Shown: piece by piece, positions 42,056-52,282 of the stretch
Layout: the number at the start of each line of letters is the position of its first letter
Numbering within the stretch: the first letter of the stretch is position 1
Source: Bacillus infantis
GTDB taxonomy: Bacteria > Bacillota > Bacilli > Bacillales > Cytobacillaceae
Length of the DNA stretch: 64,000 bases
Assembly: GCF_020171945.1 (NCBI RefSeq)
Contig: NZ_JAIVAP010000006.1
Location: 124,001-188,000 of the forward strand
Direction: 5' to 3'
Notes under the pieces: generated by a model
What the model was told of the DNA's origin: nothing
Database searches by the model: none
What the model saw: the letters and a program-made list of their open reading frames with translations, nothing else
Position numbers and translations under genes: made by a program

Positions 42056-42718
42056 TTGGAACAATTCTTAGCCTTTTCTTTAAGGGAGATTCCCTATGTT
42101 GCTTTGACTTTGATGATCGCTTTTACGGTCCATGAATTTGCCCATGCGTTTGTTGCTTATAAATTCGGCGACCCGACGGCCCAGAAGCAGGGGCGGCTGA
42201 CGCTCAATCCGATCCACCATCTGGATCCCCTTGGAACCATCCTGATTTTTATAGCAGGATTCGGCTGGGCGCGGCCTGTGCCGGTGAACCGTTTCCACTT
42301 TAAAAATCCAAGACTGGCGGGGATTTCGGTTTCGCTTGCCGGACCGCTCAGCAATCTTTTGATGGCTGGCCTGGGCCTCGGCATCTGGTACGGACTGGCC
42401 GCGGCCGGTGCAGCAGCGGGCCTGCCTGATTTTGTGCCCGAGTTTCTGGATTTGTTCATTTATTTGAATCTTATGCTGTTTGTGTTTAATCTGCTGCCTT
42501 TTCCGCCTCTTGACGGATACCGGATCATTGAGGATCTCGCCCCGGCGGGAATCAGGCCGAAGCTGACACAGTTTGAGGCATATGGTTCTATTATATTCCT
42601 GATTCTTGTCATCACACCGCTCGATCAGTATACGATCCAGCCGATCTTCAGCACAGTGCTGCCGGTTCTGATCAACGGAATGCACGACTTCTTCTCGGGA
42701 CTGTTCCTGCGCGGCTGA
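42056..42718 (+). CDS. ywhC: Site-2 protease family (M50) membrane protein YwhC
   Basis: This protein of about 220 residues has six membrane helices, the zinc site HEFAH near residue 27 and the second metal motif in PFPPLDGYRIIEDL near 150. These define the S2P/M50 metalloproteases. The natural substrate is unknown. TTG 42056 is preferred because AAAGGGG is 8 nt upstream; TTG 42050 is too close to it. Confidence 0.88.
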   Translation: MEQFLAFSLREIPYVALTLMIAFTVHEFAHAFVAYKFGDPTAQKQGRLTLNPIHHLDPLGTILIFIAGFGWARPVPVNRFHFKNPRLAGISVSLAGPLSNLLMAGLGLGIWYGLAAAGAAAGLPDFVPEFLDLFIYLNLMLFVFNLLPFPPLDGYRIIEDLAPAGIRPKLTQFEAYGSIIFLILVITPLDQYTIQPIFSTVLPVLINGMHDFFSGLFLRG

Positions 42719-42790
42719 CGACCCGGGAATCAGGCCTGAATTAAAGATCAAACTAAGATAACTGACCTTTTTAAAAGGAGGATAATTCAA

Positions 42791-43303
42791 ATGGAAGATA
42801 AGAAGAAAAAAAATATTGGCTTTAACATCATTAAGAGCGACCCGACAGACGGGCATGGCGGCTTTGGGGGAGGTTCCCTCAGCCTTGATAATGTGTCACC
42901 GGTCTTTGTGGATGTAGAAGCGGGGGATGCCCATGTTGATATCGGCGCTATGCATGCGAGAAGCACTGTAGAAAAAGGAATCAAGTTCCTGACAAACCAG
43001 GAAGACGTTCCGAACGGAAAGCCTTACTGGCTCGTATGGGTGACGATCGACCGCAAGCAGGAAGGCCCTTATTATGCCGGTGTCACTGCTTGCTTTATGA
43101 CGGTGGACAGGGAAATCCGCCGCGGCTATAAACTGCTGCCTGAGCATGTCAACAGGCTTGATAAAAGCATCAAACGTCATATCATCGTCGACCATATGGA
43201 TGACAAGTCTAAAGGAATCCTTGCAGACTTCCTGAAGAATCACGATATGGGCATGTGGGAAAGAGCAGAAGACCAGCTGAAAAAGGATTTGGCTGTCAGC
43301 TGA
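42791..43303 (+). CDS. ywhD: YwhD family protein
   Basis: The 170-residue soluble protein matches YwhD: GFNIIKSDPTDGHGGFGGGSLSLDNVSPVFVD at the start and YWLVWVTIDRKQEGPYYAGVTACFM in the centre. The fold and role are unknown. AAAAGGAGG precedes the ATG. It is followed by a terminator shared with the convergent pbpG. Confidence 0.9.
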   Translation: MEDKKKKNIGFNIIKSDPTDGHGGFGGGSLSLDNVSPVFVDVEAGDAHVDIGAMHARSTVEKGIKFLTNQEDVPNGKPYWLVWVTIDRKQEGPYYAGVTACFMTVDREIRRGYKLLPEHVNRLDKSIKRHIIVDHMDDKSKGILADFLKNHDMGMWERAEDQLKKDLAVS

Positions 43304-43420
43304 AATATTTGACGAAATTGTGACAGATTTTCGAACTTAAATTCCAACCTACTTGCCGAGCGGCGATAAAAAAAGTAAACTTATTTACAGTGTTGATGCA
43401 CTGTATAGAACTAGGACACG

Positions 43421-43450
43421 AAAAACCCCGGGCGGAAACCCGGGGTTTTT
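43421..43450. terminator. Bidirectional terminator between ywhD and pbpG
   Basis: AAAAACCCCGGG and CCCGGGGTTTTT pair perfectly around CGGAAA. Confidence 0.92.
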
Positions 43451-43466
43451 CCTTTTATTGAGTGCG

Positions 43467-45542
43467 TTAAGCCCCCCACTGAAACAGCCTTTTATACCAG
43501 GTTTTCTTCTCCTTGGGCTTTTTCGAAGGCTGTTCAGGCTCTTCTTTCATATGCTCCAGATGATCGGTGCAATATTCGGTCGGCTCTGTTCCGGCTGCAA
43601 AATAGGTCAGGCGCTGAACCGGACACTGATCAGTGGCGATTTTTCCGTTCTCCGGATTGATATAGACGCCAACCGTTCCTTTTGGACCTTTGAACCGTTT
43701 AACGGGCATATCTTTATGGGCATCCTCCATAAACTGGATCCAGATATTCTTCGCATAAGATTTATCTGCAGTCAATGTGATCGGCTTGCCCTGGTCATAT
43801 CCGGTCCAGACGGCGGAAACGAGCTGTGGCGTGAATCCGGCCATCCAGCTGTCTGTATCGGTGGAGCCAGACTTGCCGGCATAGGGCCTCGTCATTTTGC
43901 TGATGATGGTGCTGCCCGTAACGCTGGAATAGCCGTCGAGCTTATGGTCAAACATGCCGGTCATCATTTGCGTCATAACATATGCATCCTCCGGCTTCAG
44001 CACTGGCAGAGGCTCTTTCTTTTCTTCATAAATCACTTCGCCTTTATGGTTTTCAACCTTTGTCACCAAAACGGGGGAAACCTTCTTTCCTCCATTGGCA
44101 AAAAGGCTGTAGGCATTGGCCAGTTCAATGACCCTTATGCCTGATGTTCCGAGCGCCAGGGAAGGAACCTCAGCCATTTTGGAAGTAATGCCGAACTTTT
44201 TCGCTGTTTCTGCAAGCGTATTTTCGCCTAAAAAGAGATGGGTTTTTACAGCATACACATTGTCAGACAAAGCGAGTGCCTGTGCCATGGTGATATCACC
44301 ATCCGCATATTGATTGTTAAAATTATGCGGCGTGTATTCCTGCCTGCCGTCATCAAAACGGAAGGTGGTCTGCTCGCTCCTCATCATGGTTGCAGGGGTA
44401 AATCCCTGCTCGAGGGCGGCATAGTAGAGCAGCGGTTTAATCGTCGAGCCAGGCTGGCGGACTGCCTGCACCGCCCGGTTGAACGGGCTCTCGCTATAGT
44501 CCCTTCCGCCGACCATTGCCTTGACATGGCCGTTCTTCGGGTTGACTGATACAAGCCCGACCTGGATCTCCGATTCTTTGCTGATATTGCCGGATACTGC
44601 TTTTTCAGCGGCAGCCTGGATTTTTGTATCAAGTGTGGTGTATACCTTCAGGCCGCCAAGCTCTATTGTGCGGTCATCAAGCTGAAGCTGATTTTTCAGG
44701 GCACTTTTAACTGCATCCTGAAAATATGGCGCCTTTTCAATTGCTTTATGCGGAAATTCACCGACAAGCTTGAGCGTTGCACCAAAGGCCTTATCAGCTT
44801 CCTCCGCGGTGATTTTCCCCTGCATGGCCATTGTGTCCAGAATGATCCGCTGGCGGTCCCTGGCCCTTTCGAAAGAGGCGAGCGGGGAATAGACGCCAGG
44901 ACCTTTCGGTATCCCGGCAAGCATGGAAGCCTCGGCAAGGTTGAGCTCCTCAGCATCTTTCCCAAAATAGTACTGGCTTGCCGCCTGTACTCCATAAGCG
45001 CCATAGCCATAATAAATCGTATTGATATAGCCTTCCAGAATCTCATCTTTTGAATAGTTCATCTCAAGCCTGATTGTATAGAAGGCCTCCATCATTTTCC
45101 GTTTCCAAGTCTTCTCGTGTGCGAGAAACAGGTTCCGGGCATACTGCTGGCTGATGGTGCTGGCTCCCTGGACCTTCGCCATCGCTTTTAGATCGGCAAG
45201 GGCGGCCCCTGCAATCCGTTTATAGTCAAAGCCATGGTGGGAATGGAAATTCTGGTCCTCGACTGAAACCGTTGCATCTATCAGATAAGGGGAAATATGA
45301 TCAAGCGTCACCCAATACCGCTTCTGGCCGTTGCTGCTTTCCCCGATCACTTCACCTTCCGCCGAGTAATAAAGAGTCGACTGCGGTACGGCCAGCGGGG
45401 GAGGGCCAAGAACCTTCGCATAAATCAGGACAGCGCCGATGGCAAGTCCGGCAGCAATCATTCCTATTAAACTGATGACAGCGGCTGCCCGCACATATTT
45501 CTTCGCTCTCCTGAACCGCTGATCGGCCAAGACTTCCATCAT
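43467..45542 (-). CDS. pbpG: Class A penicillin-binding protein PbpG
   Basis: This bifunctional protein of about 691 residues has one N-terminal membrane helix (about 22-44), a GT51 transglycosylase domain (EDQNFHSHHGFDYKRIAGA with the catalytic Glu, then QGASTISQQYARNL) and a transpeptidase domain (active serine in GSTIKP, SDN, and KSGST in place of the usual KTG). It polymerises and crosslinks peptidoglycan; B. subtilis PbpG acts in forespore germ-cell-wall synthesis. GGGG sits just before ATG 45542; ATG 45539 is also possible. Confidence 0.92.
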   Translation of the reverse strand: MMEVLADQRFRRAKKYVRAAAVISLIGMIAAGLAIGAVLIYAKVLGPPPLAVPQSTLYYSAEGEVIGESSNGQKRYWVTLDHISPYLIDATVSVEDQNFHSHHGFDYKRIAGAALADLKAMAKVQGASTISQQYARNLFLAHEKTWKRKMMEAFYTIRLEMNYSKDEILEGYINTIYYGYGAYGVQAASQYYFGKDAEELNLAEASMLAGIPKGPGVYSPLASFERARDRQRIILDTMAMQGKITAEEADKAFGATLKLVGEFPHKAIEKAPYFQDAVKSALKNQLQLDDRTIELGGLKVYTTLDTKIQAAAEKAVSGNISKESEIQVGLVSVNPKNGHVKAMVGGRDYSESPFNRAVQAVRQPGSTIKPLLYYAALEQGFTPATMMRSEQTTFRFDDGRQEYTPHNFNNQYADGDITMAQALALSDNVYAVKTHLFLGENTLAETAKKFGITSKMAEVPSLALGTSGIRVIELANAYSLFANGGKKVSPVLVTKVENHKGEVIYEEKKEPLPVLKPEDAYVMTQMMTGMFDHKLDGYSSVTGSTIISKMTRPYAGKSGSTDTDSWMAGFTPQLVSAVWTGYDQGKPITLTADKSYAKNIWIQFMEDAHKDMPVKRFKGPKGTVGVYINPENGKIATDQCPVQRLTYFAAGTEPTEYCTDHLEHMKEEPEQPSKKPKEKKTWYKRLFQWGA

Positions 45543-45654
45543 ATTCACCCCTTTTTATGGACAGTGCCCGCAATGGTCTCCGGCACCCAAATCTGGTCTT
45601 TATTCCTAGTATTGAAATAACAGAAGGAATTTATTCGCGAGTTTCATTTTTTTC

Positions 45655-45682
45655 TTGCAATTTTGCTAGATTCATCTATACT
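45655..45682 (+). promoter_or_regulatory. Candidate vegetative promoter of speE
   Basis: TTGCAA and TATACT are 16 bp apart, 120 bp before the speE start codon. The leader then contains the palindrome AACTTTTAAAAAGTT near 45735. Confidence 0.6.
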
Positions 45683-45802
45683 TTTTCTCATGTTTGTAAT
45701 TAAACAGTTAGGGAAGCATAAAGATAACCGCACAACTTTTAAAAAGTTTTGAGAGCGTTTTATGCGCGCTATACAAATTTTTAAAATGGAAGGATGTTCA
45801 GA

Positions 45803-46630
45803 ATGGGACTTTGGTTTACAGAGAAGCAGACAGAGAACTTTGGCATCACAATGAAAGTGAAGCAGACTTTACATACAGAGCAAACTGATTTCCAAAAGCT
45901 TGATATGGTAGAGACAGAAGAGTGGGGCAATATGCTCCTCTTGGATGATATGGTCATGACATCCATCAAGGATGAGTTCGTATACCATGAAATGGTGGCA
46001 CATGTGCCGTTATTCACGCACCCGAACCCTGAAAACGTCCTTGTAGTGGGCGGCGGCGACGGCGGCGTTATCCGCGAGGTGCTGAAGCACCCAAGCGTGA
46101 AGAAAGCAACGCTTGTTGAAATCGACGGCAAGGTAATCGAGTACAGCAAGAAGTATCTCCCTGAAATCGCAGGCATGCTTGACGATGAAAGAGTAGAAGT
46201 GAAGGTTGACGACGGCTTCATGCATATCGCCAACAGCGAAAATGAATATGACGTCATCATGGTTGACTCCACTGAGCCAGTCGGCCCAGCTGTTAACCTG
46301 TTCACTAAAGGCTTCTATGCCGGCATCTCCAAGGCGCTGAAGGAAGACGGCATCTTTGTTGCGCAGTCTGACAACCCTTGGTTCAAGGCAGACCTGATCC
46401 GCACAGTCCAGAAGGATGTAAAAGAAATCTTCCCGATGACGAGCCTGTATCTGGCTAACATCCCGACCTATCCAAGCGGCCTTTGGGCATTCACCATCGG
46501 AAGCAAGAAATACAACCCGCTTGAAGTGAGCGAAGAGCGCTTCCACGAAATCGATACGAAGTACTACACAAAAGAACTGCACAAAGCAGCGTTTGTACTG
46601 CCTAAGTTTGTTCAGGACCTAGTGAAATAA
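45803..46630 (+). CDS. speE: Spermidine synthase
   Basis: The 275-residue aminopropyltransferase starts [18 protein letters not shown]. It has the decarboxylated-SAM site [19 protein letters not shown] (about residue 77) and the catalytic aspartate region [10 protein letters not shown] (about 155). It makes spermidine from putrescine. ATG 45803 follows GGAAGGA by 8 nt. It forms an operon with speB, 42 bp downstream. Confidence 0.95.
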   Translation: MGLWFTEKQTENFGITMKVKQTLHTEQTDFQKLDMVETEEWGNMLLLDDMVMTSIKDEFVYHEMVAHVPLFTHPNPENVLVVGGGDGGVIREVLKHPSVKKATLVEIDGKVIEYSKKYLPEIAGMLDDERVEVKVDDGFMHIANSENEYDVIMVDSTEPVGPAVNLFTKGFYAGISKALKEDGIFVAQSDNPWFKADLIRTVQKDVKEIFPMTSLYLANIPTYPSGLWAFTIGSKKYNPLEVSEERFHEIDTKYYTKELHKAAFVLPKFVQDLVK

Positions 46631-46672
46631 TTTTTGGTGCCAGGCACCAGCATATAAAGCGAGGGAGTCATT

Positions 46673-47548
46673 TTGGTTAGATTTGATGAAGCTTATTCAG
46701 GAAATGTATTCATCGGAAGCCATCCGAATTTTATGGAAAGCCAGGCGGTCCTTTACGGAATGCCAATGGACTGGACGGTCAGCTACCGTCCGGGCTCACG
46801 CTTCGGCCCGACCCGCATCAGGGAAGTGTCAATCGGACTTGAAGAATACAGCGCGTATCTCGACCGCGAGCTTGCGGAGGTTAAATATTACGATGCCGGC
46901 GATATTCCGCTTCCTTTTGGAAATCCGCAGAAAAGCCTTGATCTGATCGAGGAGTTTGTCGATAAGCTACTGGCTGCCGGCAAGTTCCCTCTTGGCATGG
47001 GCGGGGAGCATCTCGTTTCATTGCCCGTTTTCAAGGCGATGTATAAGAAATATCCGGATCTTGCCATCATCCATATGGACGCCCATACAGATCTGCGCGA
47101 GAACTATGAAGGGGAGCCATTATCCCACTCAACACCGATCCGAAAGGCAGCTGACTTGATCGGCCCTCAGAATATCTTCTCCTTCGGCATCCGTTCAGGA
47201 ATGAAGGAAGAATTCGAATGGGCAAAAAAAGTCGGAATGCACATTTCAAAATTCGATGTGCACCAGCCGCTCAAGGAAATCCTTCCTAAGCTGGCAGGCC
47301 GCCCGGTATACGTAACCATCGACATCGACGTCCTTGACCCGGCCCACGCGCCAGGCACAGGCACAGTCGACGCCGGCGGAATCACATCCAAGGAGCTCCT
47401 GGCCTCCATCCACGAAATTGCCCGCTCAAACGTAAAAGTCGTCGGAGCCGACCTCGTGGAAGTAGCACCCATCTACGACCCATCAGAACAAACAGCCAAC
47501 ACAGCCAGCAAACTCATTCGCGAAATGATCTTGGGCTGGGTGAAATAG
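46673..47548 (+). CDS. speB: Agmatinase
   Basis: The 291-residue ureohydrolase has the manganese ligands in MGGEHL (about residue 108), HMDAHTDLR (about 131) and IDIDVLDPAHAPGTGT (about 213). It converts agmatine to putrescine, feeding SpeE encoded just upstream. TTG 46673 follows GAGGGAGT. The speE-speB spacer contains the small palindrome TGGTGCC-A-GGCACCA (46635-46649). Confidence 0.95.
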   Translation: MVRFDEAYSGNVFIGSHPNFMESQAVLYGMPMDWTVSYRPGSRFGPTRIREVSIGLEEYSAYLDRELAEVKYYDAGDIPLPFGNPQKSLDLIEEFVDKLLAAGKFPLGMGGEHLVSLPVFKAMYKKYPDLAIIHMDAHTDLRENYEGEPLSHSTPIRKAADLIGPQNIFSFGIRSGMKEEFEWAKKVGMHISKFDVHQPLKEILPKLAGRPVYVTIDIDVLDPAHAPGTGTVDAGGITSKELLASIHEIARSNVKVVGADLVEVAPIYDPSEQTANTASKLIREMILGWVK

Positions 47549-47583
47549 AAAAGCGGAGGCAAAGCCTTTGTCATAGTAATTTA

Positions 47584-47614
47584 GAGGGGTACAGAATGAA
47601 TTCTGTATCCCTTT
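47584..47614 (+). terminator. Terminator of speE-speB
   Basis: AGGGGTACAGAAT and ATTCTGTATCCCTTTT pair around a 2-nt centre, followed by AATTTT. Confidence 0.7.
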
Positions 47615-47707
47615 TAATTTTCCTTAAGTGAATTGAGCAAATAGAGTCTTTTAAAAGCCTTTTTCCTAGAGTCTTGGTTATACCGCTGAAAAAGTTAAAA
47701 AAGCCCT

Positions 47708-47835
47708 GTTGATTGCAGTGGAAGGCACGAAGACTCCTGTGGGAGATAGCGGCAATGCTGAGACCCCGCAGCGCGCAGCGTGAGGAGGCTCAGCGTCGCC
47801 CCGCGGAAAGCGAAGTGCCTGGAACGGAAATCAAC
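47708..47835 (+). repeat. ~128-bp palindromic intergenic element, copy C
   Basis: It is nearly identical to copy A (24495-24623) over its full length, with the same ends GTTGATTGCAGTGGAAGGCAC-like and GGAACGGAAATCAAC. It contains a stem-forming GCGCGCAGCGTG centre where copy A has GCGCGTAAGCGCG, so pairing potential is kept. Nothing else is recognised in the gap 47549-47952 except the terminator. Confidence 0.8.
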
Positions 47836-47952
47836 AGGCCCCCATAATTAAACCAATCCCTATCACTGCCCAACTTCATTTGCACTTCAACCCCAAAAAA
47901 ATTATAATTAAAAAGTTATACTAAAGAGTTAAACGAAAAGGAAGTGTGCCCG

Positions 47953-48396
47953 TTGCTAAATAGCCCAGCGGAACAGACACCTGTTAAAATAAAAGTAAAA
48001 ACCGATATTCGCACCGGAGGCAGCAAAGAAACTTTTGAATTGACTGCGTTTGGCCGATACTATAAAAAAAACGGCTCCCGCTTTCTTCAATATGATGAAG
48101 AAAATGAAGCAGGGACAGTTAAAACGATTGTAAAGATGGCGGAAGGGGAAGCCTTGATCCTCCGTTCAGGAGCCGTAAAAATGAGGCTGCCCTTCCGGAT
48201 GAACAAAAAGATGAGGGGAAGCTATGAAATGCCCTTCGGAACCATGGAAATGCTAACTTTGACAAAAGGACTTTCGCAGTCCTTTGAAGACGGCAGCGGA
48301 ACAGGGTCATTTGACCTTCTATACGAAATGAAAATGCAGGGATCACAGGCAGGTACATATCATTTGGCAATCACGTTTGAGGAGGAAGGAAAATGA
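47953..48396 (+). CDS. ywiB: YwiB family protein (DUF1934)
   Basis: The 147-residue protein is a small beta-barrel-like DUF1934 protein ([42 protein letters not shown]). It is always next to argS in Bacillaceae; function is unknown. TTG 47953 has AAAAGGAAG 8-9 nt upstream; GTG 47944 sits on that site. It overlaps argS by 4 bp (ATGA), so translation is coupled. Confidence 0.87.
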   Translation: MLNSPAEQTPVKIKVKTDIRTGGSKETFELTAFGRYYKKNGSRFLQYDEENEAGTVKTIVKMAEGEALILRSGAVKMRLPFRMNKKMRGSYEMPFGTMEMLTLTKGLSQSFEDGSGTGSFDLLYEMKMQGSQAGTYHLAITFEEEGK

Positions 48397-50063
48397 ATAT
48401 AGTCGAACAAGTGCAAAGCAATCTAAAAGAGGAAATCAAGCAGGCAGTCATGAAAGCAGGCCTTGCTGCAGAAGAGCAGATTCCGGATGTAATCCTGGAA
48501 ACGCCTAAAGAGAAGGCGCATGGCGACTATTCTACCAATATGGCGATGCAGCTCGCACGTGTTGCCAAGAAGGCGCCGCGCATGATTGCCGAGCAGCTGA
48601 TCGAGAACTTTGACAGCAGTAAAGCATCCATCGAAAAAATTGAAATTGCAGGACCCGGCTTCATCAATTTTTATATGAATAACAGCTATCTGACGAACCT
48701 GATTCCAGCTGTGCTTGACGCAGGAGATCAGTACGGAGAAACGAATACAGGCAATGGCCAGAAGGTGCAGATTGAGTTTGTTTCCGCCAACCCGACAGGC
48801 GACCTTCACCTGGGACATGCCCGCGGTGCGGCAGTCGGCGATTCCCTCAGCAGCATCCTGGCCAAAGCAGGCTATGATGTATCCCGCGAATATTATATCA
48901 ATGATGCCGGAAACCAGATCAATAATCTGGCATTGTCCGTTGAGGCCCGTTATTTCCAGGCGCTTGGCATGGAAAAAGAAATGCCTGCCGACGGCTACCA
49001 CGGTGCAGATATTATCGGCATCGGCCAAAAGCTTGCCGATGAATTCGGCGACAAATATGTGAATGCCGATGAAAAGGAACGCTTTGATGCATTCCGCGAA
49101 TACGGCCTTAAATACGAAATGGAAAAGCTGAAACAGGATTTGGAAGATTTCCGCGTTCCTTTTGATGTCTGGTACTCAGAAACTTCCCTTTACCAGAACG
49201 GCAAGATCGACAATGCTTTGAAAGCACTCAAAGAGAACGGACATGTCTATGAAGAAGAAGGCGCAACCTGGTTCCGTTCTACTGAATTCGGCGATGATAA
49301 AGACCGCGTGCTTATCAAGAATGACGGATCTTATACTTATCTGACGCCGGATATTGCTTATCATAAAGACAAGCTCGAGCGCGGATTCGAAAAGCTCATC
49401 AATGTATGGGGCGCCGACCACCATGGCTATATCCCGCGTATGAAGGCTGCCATCCAGGCGCTTGGCTACGGCAAGGATGCTCTTGAAGTGGAAATCATCC
49501 AGCTTGTCCACCTGTACAAGAACGGCGAAAAGATGAAGATGAGCAAACGAACAGGAAAAGCTGTCACCATGCGCGACCTTGTGGACGAGGTGGGACTTGA
49601 TGCAGTCCGCTACTTCTTCGCGATGAGAAGTGCTGACACTCATATGGATTTCGACCTTGATTTAGCTGTGTCCCAGTCCAATGATAACCCTGTTTATTAT
49701 GCCCAGTATGCACACGCGCGCATCTCGAGCATCCTCCGTCAGGGAGAGGAGCAGGGCTTGGCACTCAGCCGCGATGCGGATTTCTCCCTCATCTCTGCTG
49801 AAAAGGAAATCGACCTGCTGAAAAAGCTCGGCGAATTCCCGCAGGCGGTTGCCGAAGCGGCAGAAAAGCGTATGCCGCACCGCATCACCAACTATATTTT
49901 CGAGCTCGCATCTGCCTTCCACAGCTTCTATAATGCTGAAAAAGTGCTTGATAGCGAAAATCCGGAAAAAACAAAAGCACGTCTCGGTTTGATTAAAGCT
50001 GTACAGACAGCATTAAAAAATGCCCTCAAACTAATCGGTGTATCTGCACCGGAAAAAATGTAA
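48393..50063 (+). CDS. argS: Arginyl-tRNA synthetase
   Basis: The 556-residue class I synthetase has the HIGH-equivalent [12 protein letters not shown] (about residue 134), [15 protein letters not shown] (about 380), an N-terminal Add-1 tRNA-binding domain and a C-terminal DALR anticodon domain ([14 protein letters not shown]). It charges tRNA(Arg). It is coupled to ywiB by overlap and ends in a terminator. Confidence 0.96.
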   Translation: MNIVEQVQSNLKEEIKQAVMKAGLAAEEQIPDVILETPKEKAHGDYSTNMAMQLARVAKKAPRMIAEQLIENFDSSKASIEKIEIAGPGFINFYMNNSYLTNLIPAVLDAGDQYGETNTGNGQKVQIEFVSANPTGDLHLGHARGAAVGDSLSSILAKAGYDVSREYYINDAGNQINNLALSVEARYFQALGMEKEMPADGYHGADIIGIGQKLADEFGDKYVNADEKERFDAFREYGLKYEMEKLKQDLEDFRVPFDVWYSETSLYQNGKIDNALKALKENGHVYEEEGATWFRSTEFGDDKDRVLIKNDGSYTYLTPDIAYHKDKLERGFEKLINVWGADHHGYIPRMKAAIQALGYGKDALEVEIIQLVHLYKNGEKMKMSKRTGKAVTMRDLVDEVGLDAVRYFFAMRSADTHMDFDLDLAVSQSNDNPVYYAQYAHARISSILRQGEEQGLALSRDADFSLISAEKEIDLLKKLGEFPQAVAEAAEKRMPHRITNYIFELASAFHSFYNAEKVLDSENPEKTKARLGLIKAVQTALKNALKLIGVSAPEKM

Positions 50064-50072
50064 GACTTCTTG

Positions 50073-50101
50073 GCCCCGCTTCCTGAAAGCGGGGTTTTTT
50101 T
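50073..50101 (+). terminator. Terminator of ywiB-argS
   Basis: CCCCGCTT and AAGCGGGG pair around a short loop, followed by TTTTTTT. Confidence 0.92.
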
Positions 50102-50192
50102 CTGTTTCTATGGCGGTGGAATCATAGAGCTGTTATTGCACATAATAAAGGATATTTATGGAACAATATGAGCTTATTGTAGGAGGAATATG

Positions 50193-50372
50193 ATGAAAAT
50201 TGTTCTGCTGTCACTTATAACAGGCTTTGCGGTCGGTTTTATTTTTGCCCTGTTCAAACTGCCGATACCCGCCCCGCCAGCATTGGCCGGAGTAGTGGGG
50301 ATCATCGGCATCTACTTAGGATTTAAGGCATATGAACAAGTAGGCCCTTGGTTTGGAAGCTTTTTAAAATAA
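50193..50372 (+). CDS. XapX-domain (DUF1427) membrane peptide
   Basis: The 59-residue protein has two hydrophobic helices joined by the LPIPAPPALAGVVGIIGIYLG signature of XapX/DUF1427 proteins. Function is unknown. AGGAGG at 50181-50186 is best spaced for ATG 50193, with ATG 50190 as the alternative. The 53-bp repeat array begins 134 bp downstream. Confidence 0.8.
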   Translation: MKIVLLSLITGFAVGFIFALFKLPIPAPPALAGVVGIIGIYLGFKAYEQVGPWFGSFLK

Positions 50373-50505
50373 GGCAGTGGGGATGCAGGGAGAGTGGAGA
50401 ATCCTGCAGTAGAGGAGAGGCAGAGGGCGTTGTCCGGCCGGAAAAGAGTGAGCATATGGCCAGGGTGCCCACTGTAGTACATAACTTTATGTAAAAAGAG
50501 GAGGT

Positions 50506-51266
50506 CATGTATCGCGGAATCAGATTGAGGTACATGACCCGGCGAAAAAAGCGCAACTCATGTATCCCAAAAGCAGTCTGAGATACATGACCCGGTGAGG
50601 AAAGCGCAATCCATGTATCCCAAAAGCAGTCTGAGGTACATGACCCGGCGAAAAAACCTTAACTCATGTATCCCAAAAGCAGTCTGAGATACATGACCCG
50701 TCGAAAAAAGCCTAACTCATGTATCCCAGGAGCAGTCTGAGGTACACGACCCGGCGAAAAAACCTTAACTCATGTATCCCAGGAGCAGTCTGAGATACAT
50801 GACCCGGCGAAAAAGTCCCGAGTCATGTATCCCAAAAGCAGTCTGAGATACATGACCCGGCGAAAAAATCCCGAGTCATGTATCCCAAAAGCAGTCTGAG
50901 ATACATGACCCGGCGAAAAAAGCCTAACTCATGTATCCCAAAAGCAGCCTAAGATACATGACCCGGCGAAAAAAGCCTAACTCATGTATCCCAAAAGCGC
51001 TCTAAGGTACATGACTCGGCGAAAAAAGCCTAACTCATGTCTCCCAGGAGCAGTCTGAGGTACATGACCCGGCGAAAGTAGCGCAGCTCATGTATCCCAA
51101 AAGCAGCCTAAGATACATGACCCGGCGAAAAAAGCCCGACTCATGTATCCCAAAAGCAGTCTGAGGTACATGACCCGGCGAAAAAAGCCCAACCCATGTA
51201 TCCCAGAAACAGCCCCAGGTACATGATCCGGCCCAAGAACCCCATCTCATGTACCCTAAGCCAGCC
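50506..51266. repeat. 53-bp tandem array of palindromic units (14 full units plus a partial)
   Basis: Units begin at 50506 and every 53 bp to 51248 without a single phase shift. Each unit has a palindromic half (CATGTATC, a 15-nt centre around AAAAGCAGTCTGA, then GATACATG or GGTACATG) and a 22-bp linker (ACCCGGCGAAAAAAGCCTAACT-like). Inner units are nearly identical; the first and the last two are most diverged. The fifteenth is cut at 51266, directly before the uvsE stop codon (51267-51269, minus strand). The period is not a multiple of three and no protein is encoded. There are no unique spacers or cas genes, so it is not CRISPR. Confidence 0.95.
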
Positions 51267-52223
51267 CTATTTCCACTCAACCGCCCCGCCGCTGATCCGC
51301 TTCACTCCGCGGATCCGGCTGATATCCTCAACAAGCTTTAATAAAGCTTTGTCCTTCATCTTTGCTTCTATCATAAAATCAACATCTTCGCCTATGGCAT
51401 GAAGGTGATCCAGCAGAGGCTTCAGGAATTCGGCGTCCACGTAGTCTGCATGCGACCTGAAGGCTTTTTCCGATTTAGGCGAAGACACATGGATCTTCGG
51501 CTTCATGCCAAAATGATCCCAGGTCCGGAAAATGTCCGGGAGCATATCCTCAAGCGGCCTTTCGCTCAAATTCGCCATATGATGGTGATAGTCAAATATA
51601 AGCGGTATCTGCTCCCGCTGGCAGGCGGCGAGCGTTTCTTCAGCGTTATAGGTTTTATCATCATTTTCAAGGGTCATAACCCCTTTTATATGCACAGGAA
51701 GGGTTTTTAAATTCTGATAAAAGCGTTCAATGGATGTCTCCTTATCGCCATAGGCCCCGCCGATATGGATATTGATCAGCGCCTGGTTTTCCAGACCCAT
51801 TGCCTCGAGCATGCGGTAATGGTATTCCATATCAATTACAGCATTTGCTGTGACTTCGCTGCGGGGAGAGGTAAAAAGGGTGAACTGGTTCGGATGGAAG
51901 CTGACCCGCAGGCCATTGCCCCTTACCAGTCTGCCGAGCTCCTGCCATTCGTCACGGAAGGGGGAGACAAAATCCCACATGACCTCCGGATGGGTGGCAA
52001 GGGGGGCGATGGAGCTTGAGAACCGGTACAGTTCAATATCGTGGGCGAGGTTATAATAAAGCATCCTTCTTGTGCTGCGCAGATTTTCTGCAGTTGCAGC
52101 CAGCAGCTTCTGCATTCCTTCTTCTTTTGTCATCTGCTTGTATCTCGTAAATGTCAGTGTTCTCGCAGGGGATGCCTCCCAAAGGCTTACCGCCTGGGAA
52201 ACATAGCCGAATCGTATTTTCAT
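51267..52223 (-). CDS. uvsE: UV damage endonuclease UvsE
   Basis: The 318-residue TIM-barrel protein matches [24 protein letters not shown] at the start, [34 protein letters not shown], and metal ligands in [10 protein letters not shown]. It nicks DNA 5' of UV photoproducts and is used by spore formers. AAAGGAG precedes ATG 52223. It lies 59 bp behind clsB on the same strand. Its stop codon abuts the 53-bp array, which would form its 3' untranslated region. Confidence 0.94.
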   Translation of the reverse strand: MKIRFGYVSQAVSLWEASPARTLTFTRYKQMTKEEGMQKLLAATAENLRSTRRMLYYNLAHDIELYRFSSSIAPLATHPEVMWDFVSPFRDEWQELGRLVRGNGLRVSFHPNQFTLFTSPRSEVTANAVIDMEYHYRMLEAMGLENQALINIHIGGAYGDKETSIERFYQNLKTLPVHIKGVMTLENDDKTYNAEETLAACQREQIPLIFDYHHHMANLSERPLEDMLPDIFRTWDHFGMKPKIHVSSPKSEKAFRSHADYVDAEFLKPLLDHLHAIGEDVDFMIEAKMKDKALLKLVEDISRIRGVKRISGGAVEWK

Positions 52224-52282
52224 AAATTACTCCTTTAAAAAAGGCCTGGGTCCGCCGCTGAAGGGAGGAGAGGCGCAAGCCC

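Noticed and set aside
42080-42856. 258-codon minus-strand frame opposite ywhC
   Set aside because: The plus strand encodes a clear M50 protease with HEFAH; the antisense frame shows no family pattern or ribosome site.
43353-44144. 263-codon plus-strand frame opposite the end of pbpG
   Set aside because: It is antisense to the conserved transpeptidase domain and spans the bidirectional terminator.
46632-46650. TGGTGCC-A-GGCACCA palindrome between speE and speB as a terminator
   Set aside because: The 1-nt loop cannot form a hairpin, there is no T run after it, and speE-speB look cotranscribed. It may be a short dispersed motif.
50506-51266. CRISPR array
   Set aside because: Every segment repeats, including the would-be spacers; the period is a constant 53 bp and no cas gene is in the window.
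51035-51280. Minus-strand open frame of about 81 codons inside the 53-bp array
   Set aside because: It has no ribosome site, the 53-bp unit changes frame each repeat, and it runs into the uvsE end. It reflects repeat composition only.
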